64,000 nucleotides of DNA from Phycisphaerae bacterium (GTDB taxonomy: Bacteria; Planctomycetota; Phycisphaerae; Sedimentisphaerales; Anaerobacaceae): the NCBI GenBank assembly GCA_021736645.1, contig JAIPFM010000072.1, forward strand, positions 1-64,000, given 5' to 3'. Positions within the stretch are counted from its first letter, which is position 1; the number at the start of each line of letters is the position of its first letter. Made by a program: the position numbers and the translations under genes. A model generated the notes under the pieces. That model did not search any database. It saw only the letters and a program-made list of their open reading frames with translations, and was not told the DNA's origin. Shown in pieces: positions 8,806 through 16,844 of this stretch.

Positions 8806-9339
8806 CTATCCACGTACACCGGCGACAGCGGAGGGGGTACGGACTTGAAAGTCCATGCTTTTCATAACATCGCTCGCCTTGATCTGGACCGGTTCGACCT
8901 CAAGAACGATCGGTTTGGGTGTCACACGCGTGACGGCGAAGTCGTCCGTGTCGGATGTCCTGACCTTCAGGTAGACCTCGTCCTTGCCGAGTTCTTTGAG
9001 CCCGAAATCGACCGACCCCAAACCGTTGGCGCCGATCAGGCCTTTGCCGCCGGGCACCAGGGCATAGCTGTCCTCATCGCCGGTTTGGCTGTAAAAGACA
9101 CGAAAATACGTGCCGGCCTGGCCGGCGATGTTGAGGGTGACATGATCCGTCTGCCCTTGCCGCAGCAGTTGAATCACTTCCTGCTTGACCGCTTGAGAGG
9201 AGATGACCGACTTGGCCGGCTCCGGGGGGAGTGGCTGGTCCTTGTGATGCTGGCTGTGACAGCCTGTCAGGGCCGGGATGGTGTAGACGGTGGCCAGCAG
9301 GGTCGGTATCACTGGCTTTTTGACCTCCTGTTTTTTCAT
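8806..9339 (-). CDS. Small putative lipoprotein, first gene of the radical SAM operon
   Basis: This 177-residue protein starts at the ATG at 9339, chosen because AAAGGA lies just upstream; an ATG five codons earlier is less well placed. A lysine-rich N-terminus and short hydrophobic stretch lead to LTGC, a good lipobox, and no other cysteine follows. The rest is predicted beta-rich and soluble. The C-terminus reads VRTPSAVAGVRG and stops; this phrase resembles the signature inside FecR-type domains, but here it is the chain end. It precedes four radical SAM genes on the same strand, so it may be their protein substrate or a surface partner. That role is inference, and I do not recognise the family. 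Confidence 0.65.
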   Translation of the reverse strand: MKKQEVKKPVIPTLLATVYTIPALTGCHSQHHKDQPLPPEPAKSVISSQAVKQEVIQLLRQGQTDHVTLNIAGQAGTYFRVFYSQTGDEDSYALVPGGKGLIGANGLGSVDFGLKELGKDEVYLKVRTSDTDDFAVTRVTPKPIVLEVEPVQIKASDVMKSMDFQVRTPSAVAGVRG

Positions 9340-9435
9340 GGCGTTTCCTTTCACAGTGTCATTTCAATTTAATCCGGGCAGAACACCATTTTACCCTGGC
9401 CCAAGTTCGACGGTTATGACAAAATAAAATAAATT

Positions 9436-9549
9436 TAGGGGTCAGGTCTATCTGTTTGTGGTTTGTCAGAAATGACAAACAGATAGGCATGACTCAAATG
9501 CCGCTCAGATGATAATGTCACGCCAAGTGCAAACAGACATGACCCCTAT
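9436..9549. repeat. Solitary inverted-repeat element, REP-transposase-like ends
   Basis: The outer arms are TAGGGGTCA at 9437-9444 and TGACCCCTA at 9540-9548. Inside lies a strong hairpin (TATCTGTTTG...CAAACAGATA, with a nested GTTTGTCA/TGACAAAC stem). The right arm continues as GCAAACAGACATGACCCC. Such AGGGGTCA-bounded hairpins are typical of the ends of Y1/REP-associated tyrosine transposase elements, but there is no transposase gene between them. It is probably a deletion remnant or non-autonomous copy. Confidence 0.55.
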
Positions 9550-10140
9550 GGAAAACTGTCCCTTGGGGGAACGCACGTGAGGTATCTATTGAACCAGCAC
9601 GCGCAGCGTTCCCACAACTTAAAACCATAGGACCGTAAAACGGGTCAGGTTGTAATAGGTAAAGTCACGATGTATTACTGATGGTAGGCAAACTAGAAAG
9701 AAGGCTTCTTCAGGTCAGTCCTGGACGTAATACTTTGCGCTGCGCTCAGGTGTGAAGTGCGGGTCGCTGCGCTGAGGGGTGAGGTTTGAGGTGCGAGGTG
9801 TGAAAGCCAACTACAGTCGGACAGTCGGACGGTTTGACGGTAGCCAACAACCCATACCTATCACCAGCAAAAGGCCCCCGATGATTTCGCGTCAGCCTAC
9901 TTCATCATTGGGTGTTCCTTGTTCGATATTGGATATTCAATCCTTTGGTTCCGGCCGCAGGCCGCCCTGTGATCCCCGTGCCTCCCCCTTGGGGGCAGGC
10001 GTGCGAGACAATGCTTTTAGCTGTTGATTTCTTTGCGTTCTCTACCGAGCTTCGCGAGAGGCAATTTTTATTCCCAATGTAGCCCCTTGTCCTGCCTGGG
10101 TACAACGGATAGAATCACCCCAGGGTAACACTTTTGCTAT
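9550..10140. other. Non-coding, repeat-rich intergenic DNA
   Basis: No gene is supported. The stretch includes GGTGTGAAGT/GAGGTGTGAA words near 9738-9810 that recur (inverted) near 12205-12232, a block at about 9893-9945 containing TTCGATATTGGATATTC, and a partial GCGTTCTCT...CTTCGCGAGAGG word near 10034-10062 related to the larger three-copy repeat described at 11924, 29738 and 52313. The many short repeats suggest an insertion-prone region between the radical SAM operon and the next gene. Confidence 0.5.
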
Positions 10141-10270
10141 GTGAAGCACATGTGTTGGTTCACAGTCAAAAAGGTTCACCGTTCACGGTTAATGCCCCAA
10201 AACATCGCCTATTCCATCAACTGTGAACCGTGAACCCGGAACCGTGAACCACTTTTGCAGAGTGCTTCAC
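10141..10270. repeat. Imperfect palindromic element, about 130 bp
   Basis: The ends are GTGAAGCAC (10141-10149) and GTGCTTCAC (10262-10270). Inner arms contain repeated GTTCACGGTT/AACCGTGAAC words in inverted orientation. The whole block could fold into one long hairpin. It lies about 50 bp upstream of the beta-helix gene, so it may contribute to its leader or simply be a non-autonomous insertion. Confidence 0.55.
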
Positions 10271-10320
10271 TTGGCTAAAGTATTACAAAAATCCAAATTC
10301 CTATCAGTTGAGGTGAGTCT

Positions 10321-11868
10321 ATGAATTCCAGGCGAAACGCGATCATGTTTGTGTCGATCGTGGCGGTCTTTGTGTCAGGTCTTTCGGTTGGCGTTCGAGG
10401 AGCCGAGGGCAAGATCGTCACGTACGAAACCTTCGGTGCGATTGGCGACGGTGTGCATGACGATCTGCCTGCGATTTGTGAGGCGCACAAGCATGCCAAC
10501 GCGAATGGATTACCCGTCCAGACAAAGGCGGGTGCCACATACCATCTCGGCAGCAAGGCGCTGACCGCCATCATTGCCACGGACACGGACTGGAACACGT
10601 CACGTTTTACCATTGACGACACACAGGTTGAGAACCACAGAAAGTCCCTGTTCGAAGTGCGGTCGCTGCTGGAGTCTGAAGCCTTGCAGATCGACCGGTT
10701 GACACGGGACCAGACGCAACTGGCCGTACGGCCCAAGTACGACTGTCACGTGGTGGTCACGAACAACAAGAAAAAACGCTTCATCCGGCGAGGCCTCAAC
10801 CAGAACTCCGGGGTGTCCCAACGCGACTGCTTTATCCTGCGTCGCGATGGGTCTGTGGAGGGTGCCATCGACTGGGACTATGACAATGTCAGCCGTGTTG
10901 AGGTCCATCCGATGGATGACAAGCCGCTTGTCCTGCGAGGCGGTGTGTTCACCACGTTTGCGAATCGGATGAAGCAGGAGGTCGGCTACAACTACTGGGC
11001 CAGGAACATCGTCATCACGCGTTCCAATACGGAGGTTGACGGCCTGACCCACTACGTGGTCGGGGAAACTTCGGTGGGCCACCCCTACTCAGGCTTTATC
11101 AACATCAGCAACTGTGCCAACATCACGCTGCGCAACTGCTTTGCCACTGGACACAAGACCTATTCAACCATCGGGGCAGCGGGCAAGCCGGTCAGCATGG
11201 GCTCGTACGACTACAGCGTGAACAGTGTGGTGAATTTCAGCATGATCAACTGTCGGATGAACCACATCAACGATCGGTCGCGGTGGGGCGTGATCGGTAC
11301 GAACTTCTGTAAAAACATTCTGCTCGAAGACTGTACGCTCTCCAGGATGGACACACACATGGGGGTGTCCGGCACCTATGTGATCCGTGGCTGCACGCTC
11401 GGCTATATGGGACTGAACGCCATCGGCCGCGGCCTGCTGACCGTGGAGGATTCCACCCTGTACGGCGGTTCACTGATCAGTTTCCGCAGTGACTATGGCA
11501 GCACGTGGGAGGGCGATGTCGTGATCCGAAACTGCCGCTGGATTCCGGCCAGCGGCAGGACGTGTTGGCCGGAATTGATCGGCACACGCAACGACGGCAT
11601 GCATGATTTTGGCTACACCTGCTTTATGCCGCGAGAGATAACGATCGATGGCCTGTTCGTGGACGACTCGAATCATCCCAGAGATTACCAGGGCATGTAC
11701 TTCTTCAGCGATCCGGACGGCGGCCAACGCATCGAGACAGATCGCCCCTTCCCATACCAGCCGTGCCAGAGGCTGCGCGTTCGAGGGCTTACCACAGCCA
11801 GCGGGAAGACACCGCGCGTGTCAAGGAATGCCCGGATCGAGAAAGACGTCGTCCTTATTGAGGGATGA
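10321..11868 (+). CDS. Secreted right-handed beta-helix protein
   Basis: This 515-residue protein has an N-terminal signal peptide (FVSIVAVFVSGLSVGVRG, cleavage near residue 27), then YETFGAIGDGVHDDLPAICEA, the opening typical of pectate-lyase-3/GH28-like beta-helix proteins. The middle region (about 220-410) has repeated short beta-strand turns such as ITLRNCFATGH, FSMINCRMN and LLEDCTLSRM, consistent with a right-handed parallel beta helix. The start has GAGGTGAG just upstream. It is probably exported and binds or cleaves a polysaccharide; whether it is a lyase, hydrolase or binding protein cannot be decided here. A three-copy intergenic repeat follows it. Confidence 0.8.
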   Translation: MNSRRNAIMFVSIVAVFVSGLSVGVRGAEGKIVTYETFGAIGDGVHDDLPAICEAHKHANANGLPVQTKAGATYHLGSKALTAIIATDTDWNTSRFTIDDTQVENHRKSLFEVRSLLESEALQIDRLTRDQTQLAVRPKYDCHVVVTNNKKKRFIRRGLNQNSGVSQRDCFILRRDGSVEGAIDWDYDNVSRVEVHPMDDKPLVLRGGVFTTFANRMKQEVGYNYWARNIVITRSNTEVDGLTHYVVGETSVGHPYSGFINISNCANITLRNCFATGHKTYSTIGAAGKPVSMGSYDYSVNSVVNFSMINCRMNHINDRSRWGVIGTNFCKNILLEDCTLSRMDTHMGVSGTYVIRGCTLGYMGLNAIGRGLLTVEDSTLYGGSLISFRSDYGSTWEGDVVIRNCRWIPASGRTCWPELIGTRNDGMHDFGYTCFMPREITIDGLFVDDSNHPRDYQGMYFFSDPDGGQRIETDRPFPYQPCQRLRVRGLTTASGKTPRVSRNARIEKDVVLIEG

Positions 11869-11923
11869 GAACTGGTTGTTGCCCGGCGAAAGAAGCTTTC
11901 ACGGGCCGAGGGTTGTTGGTTAC

Positions 11924-12106
11924 CGGTTATTCGTCTCTCGCAGAGATCGCCGAGATTTTAACGAGTGCTATTTTCTTGGACTATTTCAACACTGCTATTA
12001 CAGTTGTATTTGAAACAAGGCCCCTGGCTAAAGCCAGGTGTCTCTGCGTTCTCTGCGAACTCCGCGAGAGGAAAGTTGTTTGGCTCCGGCCAAAGGCCGG
12101 GCTGTG
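11924..12106. repeat. Dispersed intergenic repeat, copy A (shorter)
   Basis: This copy matches the repeats at 29738-29996 and 52313-52576 from the 'GTTATTCGTCTCTCGCAGAG' region onward; it lacks their first 75 bp or so. It carries two stable small hairpins (CCTGGCTAAAGCCAGG and CCGGCCAAAGGCCGG) and a right arm CTCTGCGAACTCCGCGAGAG that is inversely related to the left CTCTCGCAGAG arm. It lies directly downstream of the beta-helix gene. Confidence 0.8.
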
Positions 12107-12244
12107 TGTCTCTGTAACACAAGCTCGCCAGAGCTGGTAAAAGTTTTCAGATAATTGCGGGGTCGCTTCTTAAGTTGTTTTTAAATAATGAGATTACATC
12201 GCGAAGCGATTCACACCTTACTTCACACCTCACACTTTGGTTCC

Positions 12245-12380
12245 GGTCATCCGGATGGGTGCCATTGCACACGAATCTCGACACGCCAACCTGCGCTGCG
12301 CCCTCAATGAGCGAGGCTCGGTCCTGATCGAAGGTCCTGTGCAGAAGGTGTACGTGACAGTCAATTCTGGGGGTCATCAT
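12245..12380 (-). pseudogene. TatD-family hydrolase, N-terminal remnant
   Basis: The minus frame from an ATG at 12380 reads MTPRIDCHVHLL, then FDQDRASLIEGAAQ and GVSRFVCNGTHPDD. This matches the start of TatD-type metal-dependent hydrolases (metal-binding HxH at residues 9-11, then the NGT-x-x-DD block). About 45 residues of an expected 250-270 survive before the frame runs into unrelated repeat-like sequence. A miniature inverted-repeat element lies just upstream of its start, which may be linked to its loss. Confidence 0.6.
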
Positions 12381-12407
12381 ACTCTTCCTCAATACACTCC
12401 AATTTAA

Positions 12408-12565
12408 CAAGGCTCTGTGTGACATTACCACCTGGCTTCCAACAGCTTGCAGTCCGAGTAGATCGCGTTCGGCTGCCTCGATCCCAGGGACCTGCCTTTC
12501 GGTCCTTGCCAGACAAAAAACCGGTCGCTCTGGGGCCGGCGATGGACTTGGCAGACAGGCCCAGG
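12408..12565. repeat. Degenerate miniature inverted-repeat element
   Basis: The left end AAGGCTCTGTGTGACATT and right end GATGGACTTGGCAGACAGGC are recognisable, degraded versions of the perfect ends of the element at 12752-12917. The right-hand interior is also related (TTGCCAGACAAAAAA against TTGCCAGGCGAAAAAA, then a CTCTGGGGCC/CTCGGGCCT match). Length is about 158 bp against 166 bp. It contains no open reading frame that I would support. Confidence 0.6.
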
Positions 12566-12751
12566 GGTCACGTCAAGATGGCAGCTCTGTTGGCTGCGCA
12601 TGTCAACGTTGACCCAAGCTGAAAAGAGCCTTAAGAAAAGGTCTTACGGCCTGCCCCGTGATATGGTGAGCCTGACTGTTTTCACCTTGATGTGCATTGA
12701 TGCAGGGCGTACAATCACGTCATGGTTGAAAAACAAAAAGCCCTGTCAGTT
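12566..12751. other. Spacer between the two miniature elements
   Basis: The 186 bp between the degenerate and the intact element hold no gene, hairpin or promoter that I can support. Confidence 0.4.
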
Positions 12752-12917
12752 CTAGGCTCTGTCTGAAAAGTCGCTCTGGCTTCGAGCGGCCTTTTTCCCG
12801 CCTGGCTACATCCGGCTGCATCGGCGATACAACCAATATCGCCTGCTTCGCCGTCTTTGCCAGGCGAAAAAATTGCTAGCTCTCGGGCCTCCGATGGACT
12901 TTTCAGACAGAGCCTAG
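12752..12917. mobile_element. Miniature inverted-repeat transposable element
   Basis: This 166-bp element is bounded by perfect 21-bp inverted repeats: 12752-12772 beginning CTAGGCTCTGTCTGAAAAG, and 12897-12917 as its reverse complement. There is no coding capacity. Its right end is only 23 bp before the start codon of the interrupted secreted-protein gene, so it occupies that gene's promoter or leader region. The related degenerate copy 187 bp to the left shows that this family has moved here more than once, or duplicated locally. Confidence 0.8.
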
Positions 12918-13096
12918 TTGATTCCCCGGGACTTAGAGCCATGAAAACCTTCATTATTATAGTTGTCTTTTGTATCAATATCACGCTTTTCGCTGACTCC
13001 TGTCCGTACTGCGGCAGAACCTATGGAGGAGGCAGGGCAAGCGGGGCCGATGCCGCCTACATACAGAGCATCAGGGCTTCCCATGAGGCGACCTGC

Positions 13097-13104
13097 TCCG
13101 CGAG
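13097..13104. repeat. 8-bp target-site duplication, left copy
   Basis: TCCGCGAG lies immediately before the left end of the IS66 element, and the same 8 bp recur directly after its right end at 15553-15560. Eight-bp duplications are the norm for IS66 elements. Confidence 0.9.
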
Positions 13105-13166
13105 GTAAGGTCACGGTGAACTACACCCTTGACAGAAAAAAGTCGGCGTTGGTCGGAGGAGGTGGA

Positions 13167-14708
13167 TTAGGCGTCAGATGGCTTGATCCAGTTGCTGGGC
13201 AGTAGGCTGTCTATTTCTTTGCTTGGGGTGGTGCTGATTCTGGTAAGCACATCTCGGAAGTAGGCATAGGGATCATGACCATTGAGCTTGCAACTGGCGA
13301 CCAGGCTGTAGATCACTGCGGCACGTTGGGCACCTGCTTCACTGCCGGCAAACATCCAATTTTTGCGACCAATCGCCACAGTACGCAATGTGCGTTCTGA
13401 CAGGTTGTTGTCAATGTCCAAAATCCCATCTTTGGTATATTCAAGCAAGGCCTCCCACTGGTTCAATGAATACGTGATCGCTTTACCTGTGGGACTTTTC
13501 GGTAAGACCTCGTCCTTCCAGGCCATTAAGAGGGTGTGGATCTTATCAAGTATTGGGAGTGAATGCTTTTGACGCAACTCAAGCAGAGCATCGCGGCTAA
13601 GCTGTTCTGTTTTGCCTTGCTTTTCGATGACGTAGAGTTCCTTCCACAACACGAGCATTTGACTTGCCCTGACAGGGTCACTATCCAGTGCCTGATCAAA
13701 CTTTCTCCGTGCGTGCGAATGACAACCGACTTCCGTGGCGTTGCCCTTCTGGAAGAATTCGTCATAACTGCTGTGGGCATCGGCTTGAAGGTAACCGGAG
13801 TAATCCTTCAAAAACTCAATGGGGCCATGGCGGCTATGCGTAGGGGTAAAGTCAAAGACCACATGATGGTCATCATCAATATAAGCCCATAGGTACCCTT
13901 TGTAAGTCGATCCTTTGCGTTTCTTACTTTTAATGGGAACAGACGTTGAATCCGTATGAATCTTGGGCGAGGCCAGGATCTTTTCATGCATCCTTATGAC
14001 TAAGGGGGTTAAGAGGTCCGAGCAACTGCCCACCCAGTCGCACATGGTAGAGACTGTGATCTCAACGCCGTTTCGCTTGAGTATGCCTTCAAGGCGATTC
14101 AAGGGTAGATGATCCGCATATTTGCTGGTAATCACATGAGACAGCAACCCTTCAGCGGCAATCCCTTTGTCAATGGCCATGGGAGGAAGTTCTCCAATGG
14201 ACACTTGGTTACCGCATGGTTTACAGGCGTATTTGTTTCTGACGTAACGTTTAACCCTAAATGAGGCCGGGATATAATCCAGCCTTTCAGTGACCTCTTG
14301 ACCAATGCACTGTTTCTCACAGTGGCACTCAGGACAGGTTTTCTCTTCATCTGACGGCTCAATGGTGATGGTGTCTCTTGGCAGGTCTTCAGGAAAAGGA
14401 TTGCGACCCGTGTGATTGGCATTGGGACGTCTGCGAGGAGATTCCTTTTTGTCGTTGTCTTTGTTTTGTTCCTCCAGTTTGGACTTCACGTCGTCATACA
14501 AACCTTGGAACAATAGCAGTTGAGCAGGATTTAACTTCTCACTCTTTTTACCAAACATCTGCCGCTTGAGGTAATACAACTGGCCATTGAGATCGTCAAT
14601 CTGACCCAGCAGTGTCAGCACCATCTGCTTCAATGTGTTGCAGTCATTGGGAAGTCTATCTATTGATGTTTTGGCGGTAACACTTGCTGTCTGACTCATG
14701 CCAAACAT
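13167..14708 (-). CDS. tnpC: IS66 family transposase (TnpC)
   Basis: This 513-residue protein is the large IS66 transposase. An N-terminal coiled coil with LNGQLYYLKRQMFGKKSEKL (about 40-60) is the family's typical leucine-zipper/QMFGKKSE segment. A zinc-binding-like region follows (CPECHCEKQCIG and CKPCGNQ), then the DDE catalytic region (HTDSTSVP, LQADAHSSYDEFF, and DNNLSERTLRTVAIGRKNWMFAGS near 435-460). The usual C-terminal segment DVLTRIS is present. Length and motifs are complete. It would catalyse cut or copy transposition of the element. Confidence 0.95.
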   Translation of the reverse strand: MFGMSQTASVTAKTSIDRLPNDCNTLKQMVLTLLGQIDDLNGQLYYLKRQMFGKKSEKLNPAQLLLFQGLYDDVKSKLEEQNKDNDKKESPRRRPNANHTGRNPFPEDLPRDTITIEPSDEEKTCPECHCEKQCIGQEVTERLDYIPASFRVKRYVRNKYACKPCGNQVSIGELPPMAIDKGIAAEGLLSHVITSKYADHLPLNRLEGILKRNGVEITVSTMCDWVGSCSDLLTPLVIRMHEKILASPKIHTDSTSVPIKSKKRKGSTYKGYLWAYIDDDHHVVFDFTPTHSRHGPIEFLKDYSGYLQADAHSSYDEFFQKGNATEVGCHSHARRKFDQALDSDPVRASQMLVLWKELYVIEKQGKTEQLSRDALLELRQKHSLPILDKIHTLLMAWKDEVLPKSPTGKAITYSLNQWEALLEYTKDGILDIDNNLSERTLRTVAIGRKNWMFAGSEAGAQRAAVIYSLVASCKLNGHDPYAYFRDVLTRISTTPSKEIDSLLPSNWIKPSDA

Positions 14709-14758
14709 TATAGCATAGAATGCAGTTAAAGCAATCGAGAAGCTCTATAAAGGCATAA

Positions 14759-15121
14759 TTAACTTGCACATTTTTCACGAATATATCGTTTTCTTTGACG
14801 CGTTTTAAACAGATCAATCCCTTCCAGTATCCAGGTCAACTTGGCGACATCGATTTCCATGGACATCGTGTCATCAGATGTCTTTAATCGTTCAAATGTC
14901 CCTTCCTCCAGGCGTTTGTACCAGATCACAAAACCGGTTCTATCCCACCAAAGTATCTTGCACCTATCGCCACGCTTATTGAAAAAGACAAACAAGTGGC
15001 CACTGAATGGATCACTCAGCATCATATGTTCAGCCAACATCGTCAGTCGACTAAAACCACAACGCATATCCGTGGGTTGACTGTATATGAATATTTTGAC
15101 AGAGGATGGCAATGTCAGCAT
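14759..15121 (-). CDS. tnpB: IS66 accessory protein TnpB
   Basis: This 120-residue protein starts MLTLPSSVKIFIYSQPTDMR and continues with LFVFFNKRGDRCKILWWDRTGFVIWYKRLEEG in shorter recognisable blocks (HLFVFFNKRGDR, ILWWDRTGF), which define the IS66 Orf2 (TnpB) family. The ATG at 15121 overlaps the tnpA stop by 7 bp (ATGCTGA), the usual arrangement. Longer upstream readings in this frame run through tnpA and are not used. Its biochemical role in IS66 transposition is accessory and poorly defined. Confidence 0.92.
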   Translation of the reverse strand: MLTLPSSVKIFIYSQPTDMRCGFSRLTMLAEHMMLSDPFSGHLFVFFNKRGDRCKILWWDRTGFVIWYKRLEEGTFERLKTSDDTMSMEIDVAKLTWILEGIDLFKTRQRKRYIREKCAS

Positions 15122-15468
15122 AAGCCCGCCTCCTGTAAGACAGAGACCGTCTGGGCGAGTGTCTCTTGATTCATCCCAGTGGAGATTTTCAAGCGATTGC
15201 CTGAGACAAGCACCAGTTCCAAGCCAGAAGTATTTGCAGGTGGCATCTTCACCTGGATAAACGGCTGGGCAGTATGAGACTTTTGAGCAGGGGTTTTGTC
15301 TGAATCCTGTGCCCCAAGCAATCGTTTTCGCCAAACATAAAACAGAGAATCATGTAATCTGTTCTGTTTAATAAACTGAGCCGCCGTAAGACCACTGTCT
15401 TTCCACTGCCCTATAACGCCTTGCCAATAGATCTGTGCCTGTTCATGTGTTCGATTCTTTCTACGCAT
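15115..15468 (-). CDS. tnpA: IS66 accessory protein TnpA
   Basis: This 117-residue first gene of the IS66 element is a Orf1/TnpA-type helix-turn-helix protein. It reads IYWQGVIGQWKDSGLTAAQF, then NRLHDSLFYVWRKRL, the usual helix-turn-helix plus WRKRL pattern. It begins about 85 bp inside the right inverted repeat and overlaps tnpB by 7 bp. It probably binds DNA and supports transposition. Confidence 0.9.
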   Translation of the reverse strand: MRRKNRTHEQAQIYWQGVIGQWKDSGLTAAQFIKQNRLHDSLFYVWRKRLLGAQDSDKTPAQKSHTAQPFIQVKMPPANTSGLELVLVSGNRLKISTGMNQETLAQTVSVLQEAGLC

Positions 15469-15552
15469 GCTTTAATAGCCTCCAATAAACCATGGGTAGA
15501 ATTATCTGAGGATTCAGTCAGATCAGCAAGGTGTAGTTGACCGGAACCTTAC

Positions 15553-15560
15553 TCCGCGAG
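15553..15560. repeat. 8-bp target-site duplication, right copy
   Basis: TCCGCGAG follows the right end of the IS66 element directly and matches the copy at 13097-13104. Translation of the interrupted gene resumes in frame after this copy. Confidence 0.9.
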
Positions 15561-16844
15561 AAACACAAGAACCACAATCTATGCGGATGATCTCAGTCAC
15601 AATAATAATCATATCAGCTTACTCCAGCAGCAGATCAACCAGAGTTTTGCAGAAGTGAATGCCATGGTATCACGGCTCGGTGCCAGCTCAAAGCAGCTCT
15701 TCTCACAGCTCAAGCCGGAGGAACGCAGCAGTCTTCAGAAGGCGATGAACGCCATACTGGAAGACTACTTCAGAGTGAGAGCGGAAAATACAAATCTCAA
15801 TGCCAGAGTGTCTGAGCAGCGAAAAAAATTCAATGAGCTGGAACAGCAACTTCAGGCCAGTCAAACCAGAAGTGACTATCTTATCCGCTCGATCGGAGAA
15901 TCCAATGAAGCATTGGAGGCTTTACGCGCGAGAGAAGCAGCCCTCAAGTCTGATCTTGAGTTGTCGGCTTTGGCCGTGACCCGTTTGAAACAAATGCTGG
16001 AAACACAGAGGGAGGCTACGGAAAGAGCCAGAAAGGCATATTGGAAAGAGCTGGCCGGTTTTATTACCCGTCATGAGCTTGGTTCGCCGCGTCAATATAT
16101 GAAGGGGATCACTGTCAGATCTGCCTATGCCACGCGCGGTACTGTGGTCGTAGATAATCGCAGTCAACCCGATTATCCCCAGGCGTTCGTCGCAGTCCCG
16201 GTTCAGGCGGTTCGAGCTTCCTTGATTTCACCTGTGCGGGCTGCGGCCGCTGGCCCTACGTTGTCATCTGCAGAATTTGAGCGCGTGCTGCAGCAGACAA
16301 GAGATGAAATGAACAGGAATTATCAGTTGCGAAGCTGGGTGTCCGGTCTGTTGATCGATACGGACATGGCACGCACGCAGCTTCAGGAAAGCATACGGCT
16401 TGAACAGGAAAGAAGGCAGAGTGCGACTTATCTCAAAACCAGAGTGTCGGAGCTCAAAGATTCCGTGTCTCTTACTCTTTGGGATCTTGACATCAGGACC
16501 AGAGGCGTTCGCGACATAGTCCCTCAGATCGCCTCTGAATGGAAAGAAGAGAAGAAGTGGGATATCCTGAAGGAGACACTGGGGCTTCTCATTCGAAATA
16601 AGGCCGGCACTCAGTCTGCCTATGCGACGGCTTCGCTGGCCAAAGATCTGTTAAACGGCGACCTGACAAAACTGCCGGCTGCCCTGGCCGATGACCAATC
16701 TGCAGAAGCCAGGGCTTTGCTCAAGAAAATGGAGAACTGGCCTGACGACCTGGCAAAAAGCTTCTATGAAAACCTGTTTGACTACAGCGACAAACCCTTT
16801 CCGGGACAGAAATGGGTGGAGAAAATACTGGGGAGGGAAGGACT

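Larger units (their letters stand above)
13105..15552. mobile_element. Complete IS66-family insertion sequence, 2448 bp
   Basis: The terminal inverted repeats start GTAAGGTCACGGTGAACTAC on the left and GTAAGGTTCCGGTCAACTAC on the right (read inwards), about 25 bp with few mismatches. The direct target copies TCCGCGAG flank it. It carries the full IS66 set tnpA-tnpB-tnpC on the minus strand with no frameshift, so it may still be active. The nearly intact ends, exact duplication and restorable target gene indicate a fairly recent insertion. Confidence 0.95.

Noticed and set aside
12857-12940. Longer start for the secreted zinc-finger protein inside the miniature element
   Set aside because: The ATG at 12941 gives a clean signal peptide; upstream codons are the element's inverted repeat and would add a hydrophilic leader.
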